From an uncultured Brevundimonas sp. (lineage in GTDB: Bacteria > Pseudomonadota > Alphaproteobacteria > Caulobacterales > Caulobacteraceae): a DNA stretch of 6,532 bases. Position numbers and translations under genes: made by a program. Where the stretch lies: assembly GCA_946885435.1 (NCBI GenBank), contig CAMPGL010000118.1, positions 1 to 6,532 of the forward strand, given 5' to 3'. This document shows positions 1-6,345 of the stretch, in pieces; within the stretch, counting starts at the first letter, position 1, and each line of letters starts with the position of its first letter. The notes under the pieces were generated by a model. It did not search any database. It saw only the letters and a program-made list of their open reading frames with translations, and was not told where the DNA came from.

Positions 1-371
1 GGCCCGTCGGGGATGTGGCTCTTGCGATAGACGCCGAGCGCCGCGCCGTCGGCGTCCAGCATCACCATCGAGTTGAAATAGTGCGGGCCGTCGCGCTCGA
101 AGATCGAGACCGGGATCGCCACGCCGAGCTCGGCCGCGACGGGCTGGAGCGCGGTCACGCAAGGGTGCGTGCGCCACGGATGCGCTTCGCCGAACCAGCG
201 CTCCTCCTGGCTGACGCAGAAGTAGGGCCCCTGGAACAGTTCCGACGGCAGGATGACCTGGGCGCCCTTGCCGGCCGCTTCGCGGATCAGCTCGATCGTG
301 CGGGCGATGTTGGCCTGCATGTCCTCGCCGTACGAGGTCTGCAGGGCGGCGACGCTCATTGTGCGGGGCAT
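1..371 (-). CDS. aguB: N-carbamoylputrescine amidase, N-terminal part (runs off window)
   Basis: Nitrilase-superfamily amidase that hydrolyses N-carbamoylputrescine to putrescine, CO2 and ammonia in the cytoplasm, the last step of the agmatine route to putrescine. Only the first 123 codons are present; the family is usually about 290 residues. Visible in sequence: the catalytic glutamate in the segment PSELFQGPYFC (Glu44), followed by the family-typical SQEERWF stretch, and the catalytic lysine in YRKSHIPDG (Lys117). The catalytic cysteine would lie beyond the window edge. The chosen ATG (371-369) overlaps the aguA stop codon by one base (TGATG on the minus strand), indicating translational coupling; an alternative in-frame ATG four codons later (359-357) cannot be excluded. 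The assignment rests on recognised motifs plus the adjacent agmatine deiminase, which makes a different nitrilase-family substrate unlikely. Confidence 0.93.
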   Translation of the reverse strand, partial: MPRTMSVAALQTSYGEDMQANIARTIELIREAAGKGAQVILPSELFQGPYFCVSQEERWFGEAHPWRTHPCVTALQPVAAELGVAIPVSIFERDGPHYFNSMVMLDADGAALGVYRKSHIPDG

Positions 372-1375
372 CAGGCGGGCTCCTGCTGGGTGATGCAGTG
401 AAAGGATCCGCCGCCCGTCAGGATGGCGATCGACGACAGGGGGATGATCTCGCGCTCGGGGAAGACCGTCTTCAGGCCCTGGCAGGCCAGATCGGCGGCC
501 TTGTCATCTCCGTAGGTCGGCACGATCACCGCGCCGTTGGCGATGAGAAAGTTCATGTGACTGGCCGGGATCGGCCGCTCGTCCTCGTCGCCGACGAAGC
601 CCGGTGACGGCAGCGGCAGAAGGCGGATGGGCCGGCCTTCCGCGTCCGTCATCTGCGACAGCGCCCGCGCCACCTCTCCATAGACATGGTCGTTGGGATC
701 GCCCCGGCCCCAGGCGACCGGGTGGGCCACCACGCCCGGCGCGACAAAGCGGGCCAGGTTGTCGACGTGGCCGTCGGTGTGGTCGTTCAGCAGGCCGTCG
801 CCGAGCCACAGCACCTTACGCGCACCCAGCGCCTCGCCCAGCCGCGCCTCGGCCTCCGCCTCGGTCCAGCCGGGATTACGGTTGCGATTGAGCAGGCACT
901 GGCGCGTGGTCAGGATCGTGCCTGAGCCGTCATGGTCGAGCGCTCCGCCCTCCAGGATGAAATCGTGGGTCTCGAGCGGCACCCTGGACGCCTCGCCGAT
1001 CTGGCGGGCGACGGTGTCGTCGTGCTCCAGCTCGTATTTGCCGCCCCAGCCGTTGAAACGAAAGGCCGCCGCTGACGCAGAGCCTTCCCTGAAGATCGGG
1101 CCGGTGTCGCGCAGCCAGATGTCGCCGAAAAGTCCGGCCAAGACCTCGACGCCCTCGACTTCACGGAAGCGGGCGCGGGCGTCCTCGAGGGCCTCGGGGT
1201 GACCGACCAGCAGCTTGACGCGCTCACGGCCGGGGCCGGCGAGCGCGCGGACCAGGGCCTCGACCTCGGCCTGGGCCGGGGCGAGGTTGTCCTCCCAGAG
1301 ATCGGCGTGGCTGGGCCAGCCGACCCACATGGCGCGGTGCGGCGACCATTCGGCGGGGATGGGCGCGAGGCTCAT
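371..1375 (-). CDS. aguA: Agmatine deiminase
   Basis: Hydrolyses agmatine to N-carbamoylputrescine and ammonia; a cytoplasmic member of the guanidino-modifying (peptidyl-arginine deiminase-like) superfamily. From the chosen start the protein is 334 residues, slightly shorter than typical AguA (about 350-370). Motifs in order: AEWSPHRAMWVGWP near the N-terminus, WLRDTGP (Asp90), FNGWGGKY, ILEGGALDHDG (Glu142), HTDGHVDN (His199 to Asn206) and the terminal GGGSFHC with the nucleophilic Cys327. All expected catalytic positions are present. The frame is open back to 1504, but that extension runs through the receptor's terminator. The homologous sequence begins at MSLAPIPAEW (ATG 1375-1373). A second ATG three codons upstream (1384-1382) is possible. 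A GGAG element (1387-1390) lies 11 bases before the first and only 2 bases before the second, so neither spacing is ideal. It is co-transcribed with aguB, which gives a complete agmatine-to-putrescine pair. Confidence 0.95.
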   Translation of the reverse strand: MSLAPIPAEWSPHRAMWVGWPSHADLWEDNLAPAQAEVEALVRALAGPGRERVKLLVGHPEALEDARARFREVEGVEVLAGLFGDIWLRDTGPIFREGSASAAAFRFNGWGGKYELEHDDTVARQIGEASRVPLETHDFILEGGALDHDGSGTILTTRQCLLNRNRNPGWTEAEAEARLGEALGARKVLWLGDGLLNDHTDGHVDNLARFVAPGVVAHPVAWGRGDPNDHVYGEVARALSQMTDAEGRPIRLLPLPSPGFVGDEDERPIPASHMNFLIANGAVIVPTYGDDKAADLACQGLKTVFPEREIIPLSSIAILTGGGSFHCITQQEPA

Positions 1376-1411
1376 GTGCGGCATGTCTCCGAGAGGCGGC
1401 CAGGGCGCGCG

Positions 1412-1440
1412 CAGATAAACACCCGCACCCCCGGCTTCAA
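1412..1440 (-). promoter_or_regulatory. Candidate sigma-70-type promoter for aguAB
   Basis: Read on the minus strand there is TTGAAG (1440-1435), a 17-base spacer and TATCTG (1417-1412), placing a start site near 1405 and giving a leader of about 20-30 bases before aguA. The hexamers match the consensus only partly, but spacing and position are good. The promoter sits just downstream of the receptor's terminator, which supports aguAB being its own transcription unit. This is inference from pattern only. Confidence 0.45.
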
Positions 1441-1450
1441 GCGAGAGCGC

Positions 1451-1483
1451 AAAAGGAAAGGGCGGCTCCTTGCGGAGCCGCCC
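1451..1483 (-). terminator. Rho-independent terminator of the TonB-dependent receptor gene
   Basis: A perfect 10-bp stem is formed by GGGCGGCTCC (1460-1469) and GGAGCCGCCC (1474-1483) around a 4-base loop. Read on the minus strand it is followed by the T-rich tract TTTCCTTTT (1459-1451). It lies 27 bases past the receptor's TAA and before the aguA promoter. The T-tract is on the minus-strand side only, so it terminates the receptor transcript and is not bidirectional. Confidence 0.88.
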
Positions 1484-1510
1484 TCGCCATTTCGTAGGAA
1501 GCAAAGTCTC

Positions 1511-3964
1511 TTAGAACTGGACCCGCAGGGTGGCGCTGACGGTGCGCGGGGCGCCCCGCTCGGCCTGACGGTTGCCCGACTCGGCGGTCAGGATGTTCGC
1601 CAGGTAACGCTCGTCGAACAGGTTCTGAACGTTCATCTGGAGGAACATGCCCTCGTTGATGAAGTCCAGGTCCCAGCGGGCGTCGAGGTCGACCACCGTG
1701 TAGGACGGCGTGGACTCGTCGTTGATGAGGGTGGTCCAGCGCTCGTCGACGTACTTGGCCTGGGCGCCGAAGGTCCACGGACCCATCTCGTACTCGCCAC
1801 GCAGCGCCCACTGGAGCTGCGGCACTTCCGGCAGCTCGTTGCCGGTCGTGTTGAAGGTGCCGCCCGAGGTGTTCGGGATGTCGTTCTGGATCTCGCTGTG
1901 GATGTAGGAACCCGAGGCGTAGATCGAGAAGTCTTCGGTCACCTCGTAGCCGATCTGGCCGTCGATGCCCCAGCGGTCGATGTCGCCGGCGTTGATCGAA
2001 TAGGCGATCGTCTCACCAGGCGCGATCTCTTCGAAGGCGCGAACGATGAAGTTCTCGAACTGGCTGTAGAAGACCGAGGCCGAAGCGACCAGCGAGGAGC
2101 CGCCGTAGCGGTAGCCCAGCTCGTAGTTGCGGCTGCGTTCCGGATCCGGATTGGCCGGGACACGGTCGTAGAGGTCGTCGGTCCGTGGGGCCGAGAGGTT
2201 CTCGGCGTAGCTGACGAACACGCGGTGGTCGGGGCTGAACTCCCACGACGCGCCGACGTTCGGCAGGATCGCGTCGTACTCGCGTTCGAAGCTCACCGGA
2301 GCGCCCGGATCCACGTCGCCCGGAGCGCCGCCGTTCAGGTCGAACAGGGTGTCGACCTCGGCCACCGTCAGATTGCCGCAGTAGGCGTCAAAGGTGTTGA
2401 GCTGGTAGCAGTAGTTGTTCAGCTCGCGGCGGAAGAACGGAGCGCGGACGCCCAGGTTGACCCGCAGCGTGTCGTTGAGGAAGTCGCCGGTATATTCGAT
2501 GGCGAACTGGTTCAGCAGGGCGATCGACTGACGGTTACGCTCCTGGAAGACGTCGCCGTCGAGGGTCAGGACCTGACGGCCATGGCCGTCCTTGCCGCCG
2601 AACCAGCTGTCGAAGCCGCCGGCCAGATCGAGGTAGCCGAACTCCGAGGTCTGGCGGTGGTTACCGCGGTCCCAGGTGTAGGCGAAGCGGACGCGGTGAT
2701 CGTCAGCGATGTCCCAGATCAGCGAGGCGTTGACGCTGTAGCGGCGGGTGTTGGTGTTCGACGGCGAGTAGAGCTTGATCCGGTCAAGCAGGTCGCCGTC
2801 GCCGTTGAGGTCCACGCCCGTGGCGGTCGGGGCCGCCGAGTTGAAGAACGAGCCCTGCAGGCGCGCGTCGGTCTCCTCGACGTTGGTGATGCCGCCGCCG
2901 TTGGCCAGGACGTACTGGAACGTCGGGTCGATCGTCAGCGTCAGGCTGTCGGACAGGGTGAAGCGCGACTGGCCGCGGATGTTGCCCGTGTTCGAGGGGT
3001 TGACGAAGAAGTTGTAGTAGCCGCCGCAGCCCGGGTTCAGGCCGTTGTTGCCCTGGTCCTGACGGATGCCGCCGACCGGAGCCAGAAGGGCGCAGGTCTC
3101 GGAGTTGGCGTTCGAGTTGAAATCGCCCGTGGCGTTGAAGTTGTCGACGCTCTCGCGGGTCTGGGCGAAGTTGTTGCGGTTCTCGTTGTAATGGAAGGTC
3201 AGGGCGACGAAGTCACCGTTCTGGCCGACCGGCTGCCAGATGCGGGCGTTCCACTGATCCTTGTTGACGCCGCCGGCGCCGAAGAAGTGGTCATACTCGG
3301 TGTGCGAGTAGGCGGCCCAGGCGCGCGTGCCCCAGGGACCGATTTCGCCGGTTTCGCCCATCAGGAAGATGCGGCGATAGTTCCAGGAGCCGACCGAGGG
3401 CTGGACGATGAACATCGGGTCGACGCCCGGACGGCGGGTCACGACGTTGATGGTGCCGCCCGTGGCCGAAGCGGTCGGGCTGTCGACGTCGGTCGAGCCC
3501 TGGTTGACCGAGACGCGCTCCAGCAGTTCGGAATCGACCTGCTGGTTCGAATAGATGGCGTAGTTGCCGGTGTCGTTCAGCTGAATGCCGTCGAGGTTCA
3601 GCGAGATGCGCTGCGAGTCGAAACCGCGCACGACGATGTCGCCGCCCGACGAGCCGTAGCCGTCGACGTTGTTGAAGGTGACGCCCGGCAGGATGTTGAT
3701 CGACTGCAGGAAGGTCTGACCCGGCTGCTGGGTCTCGAGGTATTCCTGGGTGATGGTGGCGCGAGCACGGGTCACCGTCTCGTCCACGGCCAGGCCGTCA
3801 ACGTTTTGCGGACCGCGCGTGCCCGTCACGACCACTTCACCGACGGTGGTCGCTTCTTCTTCGAAGGCCTCCGTACCGGTCGATTGGGCCGAGGCGGCGG
3901 TGGCCATCAGGACGCCGCCCACCAGGGCGGACGTGGCCCAGAAGGCGCGCTTGAGGTTGTTCAT
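1511..3964 (-). CDS. TonB-dependent outer-membrane receptor, substrate unassigned
   Basis: Outer-membrane gated barrel that imports a ligand with energy from TonB-ExbB-ExbD. The protein has 817 residues. Residues 1-26 form a signal peptide (MNNLKRAFW, hydrophobic core, then ASA before Gln27). A TonB box resembling GEVVVTG lies at 42-48. The plug domain spans about 48-179, including LPGVTF, VRGF (112-115), LNLDGIQLND and GGTINVVTRRP. The barrel spans about 185-817 and ends in NVQNLFDERYL and a C-terminal Phe, as required for BAM insertion. The start at 3964 is supported by the signal peptide and by GGGGA (3976-3972) seven bases upstream; the frame is open to 4198, but that stretch has no export signal at its N-terminus. 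Four cysteines form two close pairs (291/313 and 519/529), and an Asp-rich DLNGDGDLLD loop is at 385-394. No TonB, ExbB or transport partner is adjacent, so the substrate cannot be named from neighbours. The Pho-box-like upstream repeats suggest a phosphorus-related ligand or regulation, which is inference. Confidence 0.95.
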   Translation of the reverse strand: MNNLKRAFWATSALVGGVLMATAASAQSTGTEAFEEEATTVGEVVVTGTRGPQNVDGLAVDETVTRARATITQEYLETQQPGQTFLQSINILPGVTFNNVDGYGSSGGDIVVRGFDSQRISLNLDGIQLNDTGNYAIYSNQQVDSELLERVSVNQGSTDVDSPTASATGGTINVVTRRPGVDPMFIVQPSVGSWNYRRIFLMGETGEIGPWGTRAWAAYSHTEYDHFFGAGGVNKDQWNARIWQPVGQNGDFVALTFHYNENRNNFAQTRESVDNFNATGDFNSNANSETCALLAPVGGIRQDQGNNGLNPGCGGYYNFFVNPSNTGNIRGQSRFTLSDSLTLTIDPTFQYVLANGGGITNVEETDARLQGSFFNSAAPTATGVDLNGDGDLLDRIKLYSPSNTNTRRYSVNASLIWDIADDHRVRFAYTWDRGNHRQTSEFGYLDLAGGFDSWFGGKDGHGRQVLTLDGDVFQERNRQSIALLNQFAIEYTGDFLNDTLRVNLGVRAPFFRRELNNYCYQLNTFDAYCGNLTVAEVDTLFDLNGGAPGDVDPGAPVSFEREYDAILPNVGASWEFSPDHRVFVSYAENLSAPRTDDLYDRVPANPDPERSRNYELGYRYGGSSLVASASVFYSQFENFIVRAFEEIAPGETIAYSINAGDIDRWGIDGQIGYEVTEDFSIYASGSYIHSEIQNDIPNTSGGTFNTTGNELPEVPQLQWALRGEYEMGPWTFGAQAKYVDERWTTLINDESTPSYTVVDLDARWDLDFINEGMFLQMNVQNLFDERYLANILTAESGNRQAERGAPRTVSATLRVQF

Positions 3965-4031
3965 GGATCGATCCCCGAGAGTCGGCCGTTTTTGGCCACG
4001 AAGCGGACCGCGGCCCGCCAGATGCGCGAGG

Positions 4032-4037
4032 CGTTTA
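4032..4037 (-). promoter_or_regulatory. Possible -10 element of the receptor gene
   Basis: Minus-strand TAAACG within GCCTAAAC (4040-4033) partly resembles the Caulobacter -10 pattern GCTANAWC. It lies 22 bases from TTGTCG (4065-4060), which resembles the TTGACG -35 of that group. The spacing is too long for an ordinary promoter, so the call is weak; an activator-dependent promoter or another start site is possible. Confidence 0.2.
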
Positions 4038-4058
4038 GGCCCCCCCGCCGAAAGGTTG

Positions 4059-4087
4059 GCGACAAGTATGTGACAGGCGTGTGACAG
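4059..4087 (-). promoter_or_regulatory. Tandem Pho-box-like operator (three direct repeats, 11-base period)
   Basis: On the minus strand the order is CTGTCAC (4087-4081), spacer ACGC, CTGTCAC (4076-4070), spacer ATAC, TTGTCGC (4065-4059). The first two repeats are identical 7-mers separated by 4 bases; the third is degenerate but in register. The known PhoB site is two CTGTCAT/C repeats separated by a 4-base spacer, so the first two copies match its repeat unit and geometry closely, although the spacer is less A/T-rich. The orientation points to the receptor gene, whose ATG is about 95 bases downstream. Other OmpR/PhoB-family regulators such as ChvI also bind direct repeats, so the exact regulator is inferred. 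Confidence 0.6.
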
Positions 4088-4127
4088 CGCCCCGCCGTTG
4101 CGCAAGTGGCACACCCACCGCTGCACC

Positions 4128-4156
4128 GTGATTTCCGGGGAACACCGGCCTATAAG
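4128..4156 (+). promoter_or_regulatory. Candidate promoter of the GT39 glycosyltransferase gene
   Basis: TATAAG at 4151-4156 is a good -10 hexamer, with GTGATT (4128-4133) as a weak -35 at a 17-base spacing. The predicted start near 4163 leaves a short leader that still contains the AGGAG ribosome site. It overlaps the inverted repeat at 4138-4165, so a regulator or an alternative sigma factor could act here. Confidence 0.4.
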
Positions 4157-4165
4157 GCGGTTCCC
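4138..4165. repeat. Inverted repeat GGGAAC-N16-GTTCCC flanking the TATAAG element
   Basis: GGGAAC (4138-4143) and GTTCCC (4160-4165) are exact inverted copies flanking the putative -10. The inner bases continue an imperfect dyad (GCC-TATAA-GGC at 4148-4158). This could be an operator. It can also be read as GGAAC-N16-GTT, resembling promoters of the alphaproteobacterial general-stress sigma factor EcfG/SigT (usually GGAAC, 16-17 bases, CGTT); the base before GTT here is G, not C. Confidence 0.4.
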
Positions 4166-4171
4166 AAGCTC

Positions 4172-4176
4172 AGGAG
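4172..4176 (+). promoter_or_regulatory. Ribosome binding site deciding the GTG start of the glycosyltransferase
   Basis: AGGAG lies eight bases before the GTG at 4185. The upstream in-frame ATG at 4098 has no comparable site, and its 29 extra residues (basic, His/Arg-rich) do not resemble the start of this family. The GTG start is therefore preferred. Confidence 0.75.
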
Positions 4177-4184
4177 CCCGAGGC

Positions 4185-5729
4185 GTGTCCGAAACCACCG
4201 CCGAGATTCCGGTGGATAAGGCGCAGGACGCGTTCCGGACCGTCCTGATCCTGGCGCTCGCCCTGACCTGCGCGCGAATCGCCGTCCTGTTCGTGACGCC
4301 GCTGGAGCTCTATCCGGACGAGGCGCAGTACTGGCTGTGGTCGCGGGATCTGGCCTTCGGCTACTATTCCAAGCCGCCCATGCTGGCCTGGCTGATCGGC
4401 CTGACGACCTCGATCGGGGGTGACGGCGAGGCCTGGGTCCGTCTGTCGTCGCCGATCCTTCACCTTGGCACGACCCTGGTGCTCTTCGAGGTCGGCCGGC
4501 GCCTTTATGATGCGCGCACGGGCCTATGGACGGCGATCCTCTATGCGCTCATGCCCGGGGTGCAGCTGTCGGCGGGGATCGCCTCGACCGACGCGCCGCT
4601 GCTGTTCTTCACCAGTCTGGCCCTGCTGGCCTATGTGCGCTTCCAGTCCACGCCGTCGGCGGGCTGGGCCGTAGCCGCCGGCCTGGCCCTGGGCGCGGCC
4701 TTCCTCAGCAAATATGCGGCTTTGTATGTCCTGCTCGGCCTGATGCTGCACCTCGTCTGGTCGGCCCAGGCCCGGCGCGCGTGGAAGCCGCTGACGATCC
4801 TGCTGGCCGCTGTCGGTTTCGCCCTGGTCGCGGCGCCGAACCTCATCTGGAACGCCCTGAACGACTTCTCGACGGTGGCCCACACCGCCGACAACGCCAA
4901 CTGGCGCTGGGGGGACCTCTTTCATCCCGCCGAGATGGTCGAGTTCCTGGCCTCCCAGCTGATGGTGCTGGGCCCCGTTCCGCTGGTGGTGCTGATCCTC
5001 GGCGCCTTCGCGGCCTCGAGGCGCTGGCGCGAGACGCCGCAAGCCGACCGGCTGCTGCTGTGTTTCGCCGTGCCGCCGCTGGTGCTGGTCACGCTCCAGG
5101 CGCTGCTGTCGCGGGCCAACGCTAACTGGGCCGGGATCGCCTATGTGCCGGCCGTGGTCCTGGTGGCCGCCTGGCTTCTGCGCGACCGGCGCACGCGCGT
5201 GCTGTGGGCCGGGGTCGCCTTCCAGGCGGCGGTGGCCCTGATGGTCCTGATGCTCGCGGCCTGGCCGGCGCTTGCGGACCGCATCGGTCTGGGCGGCAGC
5301 TTCAAGCGGGTGCGCGGCTGGGAGACCGGGGCGCATCGCATCCTTGACGCCGCAGAGGCGCTGGGGCCGCGCGCGGTGATCGCGGCGGACGACCGGTTCC
5401 TGTTCAACAGCCTGGCCTACTATGGGCGGGAACGGCTGGCGGGACCGGACGCGCCTGTGTTGCGCATGTGGGTGCGCGAGGCCCACGCCAACAACCAGGC
5501 CGAGGCGACCGCGCCGTTGACGCCTGAAATGGGCGCGCGTGTGCTCATGGCGTCCACGGAGACGCGCTTCCGTCACGAGTTCGTGGCGGACTTCCGGGGC
5601 TTTTCCGGCTGGCGCGACATTTCGGTCCGGCTGGATCCGACGCGGAGCCGCGACGTGGCGGTCGGCGTGGGCGAGGACTTCCGGCCCCGCCCTCGCGACC
5701 CGGTCACCGGCCTGCCCACACCGCCCTGA
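4185..5729 (+). CDS. GT39/ArnT-like membrane glycosyltransferase (PMT_2 family)
   Basis: Integral inner-membrane glycosyltransferase of the dolichyl-phosphate-mannose mannosyltransferase/ArnT superfamily. Such enzymes transfer a sugar from a polyprenyl-phosphate donor to a lipid, glycan or protein on the periplasmic side. The protein is 514 residues from GTG. The first helix (about 19-39) is followed by the family signature LYPDEAQYWLWSRDL with the catalytic-type acidic pair Asp45-Glu46, then YYSKPPM (60-66), the usual extracytoplasmic loop. About ten further hydrophobic segments follow, around 66-77, 88-106, 113-130, 136-151, 161-187, 202-222, 257-281, 288-308, 313-330 and 339-360. A soluble C-terminal domain (about 361-514), presumably periplasmic, completes it. 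Donor and acceptor cannot be read from the sequence, and no lipid A, undecaprenyl or polysaccharide genes are adjacent, so arnT is not assigned. It is transcribed divergently from the receptor and convergently with msrA, overlapping msrA by 26 bases. Confidence 0.9.
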   Translation: MSETTAEIPVDKAQDAFRTVLILALALTCARIAVLFVTPLELYPDEAQYWLWSRDLAFGYYSKPPMLAWLIGLTTSIGGDGEAWVRLSSPILHLGTTLVLFEVGRRLYDARTGLWTAILYALMPGVQLSAGIASTDAPLLFFTSLALLAYVRFQSTPSAGWAVAAGLALGAAFLSKYAALYVLLGLMLHLVWSAQARRAWKPLTILLAAVGFALVAAPNLIWNALNDFSTVAHTADNANWRWGDLFHPAEMVEFLASQLMVLGPVPLVVLILGAFAASRRWRETPQADRLLLCFAVPPLVLVTLQALLSRANANWAGIAYVPAVVLVAAWLLRDRRTRVLWAGVAFQAAVALMVLMLAAWPALADRIGLGGSFKRVRGWETGAHRILDAAEALGPRAVIAADDRFLFNSLAYYGRERLAGPDAPVLRMWVREAHANNQAEATAPLTPEMGARVLMASTETRFRHEFVADFRGFSGWRDISVRLDPTRSRDVAVGVGEDFRPRPRDPVTGLPTPP

Positions 5730-6321
5730 GCCGTTCGGCGCGCCGGCAGCCGATGCTGTAGGCCCGGTATCGGGCAGGATTCCGCCGCGCGAAGTCCTGA
5801 TGGTAGGCCTCCGCCGGCCAGAAGCGCGAGGCCGTGCGCACCGGCGTGACGAACCTGCGGTCACCAATGGCCTGCACGGCCGCCCGGCGCGAGGCCTCAG
5901 CGACCGGCCGCTGGGCGTTGGTCGCATAGACGGCCGACACATAGGACGGCCCCTGGTCGCAGAACTGACCGTCCGGATCGGTCACGTCGATCATCCGCCA
6001 GAAGCGGTCGACCAGCTGGCGGTAGGTCACCCGGCCGCTGTCGTAGGTGACGCGCACCGCCTCGACGTGGCCCGTGCCGCCCCGCACGACCTGGGCGTAG
6101 GTCGGATTGTCCACGCGGCCGCCCGTGAAGCCGGACTCGGCCTCGATGACGCCAGCGATCTGCTCGAAATTGTGTTCGATGCTCCAGAAGCACCCGCCGG
6201 CGAAGACGGCGGTGCGCACCGCGCCCCGGAGCGGCGGCGCCTCGCGCTCGTCCTGCGCCCGGGTATCCGAACAGGCGGACAGGGCCAGAACCACGGCGGC
6301 GGCGGCGATCAGGCGTCTCAT
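5704..6321 (-). CDS. msrA: Peptide-methionine (S)-S-oxide reductase, predicted lipoprotein
   Basis: Reduces the S-epimer of methionine sulfoxide in proteins back to methionine. The protein has 205 residues. An N-terminal MRRLIAAAAVVLALSAC is a lipoprotein signal peptide with lipobox LSAC (Cys17). The MsrA domain starts near residue 35: GGCFWSIEHNFE carries the nucleophile Cys44, then GFTGGR (65-69), GHVEAVRVTYD (84-94), QFCDQGPSYVSAVY (119-132) and FWPAEAYHQDF (167-177). Cys192 near the C-terminus is the likely resolving cysteine. The QFCDQGPSY form differs from the common cytoplasmic version and fits an exported MsrA subgroup, consistent with the lipobox. The frame is open to an ATG at 6381, but that start would put 20 Arg/Gly-rich residues before the signal peptide, so 6321 is preferred. 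No strong Shine-Dalgarno sequence precedes it. No msrB is seen nearby. A cell-envelope location is inferred; Ser at +2 favours the outer membrane. Confidence 0.93.
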   Translation of the reverse strand: MRRLIAAAAVVLALSACSDTRAQDEREAPPLRGAVRTAVFAGGCFWSIEHNFEQIAGVIEAESGFTGGRVDNPTYAQVVRGGTGHVEAVRVTYDSGRVTYRQLVDRFWRMIDVTDPDGQFCDQGPSYVSAVYATNAQRPVAEASRRAAVQAIGDRRFVTPVRTASRFWPAEAYHQDFARRNPARYRAYSIGCRRAERLRAVWAGR

Positions 6322-6345
6322 GGCGTCAGTTACGTCGCCTGGCCT

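Noticed and set aside
1..1375. The putrescine genes as part of a novel system
   Set aside because: aguA and aguB are a standard agmatine-to-putrescine pair with all visible catalytic residues intact and an ordinary overlapping operon arrangement.
3979..3998. GGCC-GTTTTT-GGCC possible hairpin near the start of the receptor gene
   Set aside because: The stem is only 4 bp and GGCC is self-complementary, so it is expected by chance. The T-run is in the loop and does not follow the stem, so it is not a terminator.
1199..4084. A 961-codon plus-strand open frame antisense to the receptor and the 5' part of aguA
   Set aside because: Its translation is low-complexity Val/Ala/Arg/Asp/Glu-rich with no recognisable domain. 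It lies opposite a convincing TonB-dependent receptor, and long antisense frames are expected where third codon positions are mostly G/C.
5736..5745. Ten-base palindrome CGGCGCGCCG near the glycosyltransferase/msrA junction, as a shared terminator
   Set aside because: It lies inside msrA coding sequence, has no usable loop and no T-tract; it is most likely chance in GC-rich DNA.
4524..5942. A 472-codon minus-strand open frame antisense to the glycosyltransferase
   Set aside because: The product is Arg/Gln/Gly/Pro-rich with no membrane or catalytic pattern. The plus-strand frame has a clear family signature and membrane segments, so this is a shadow.
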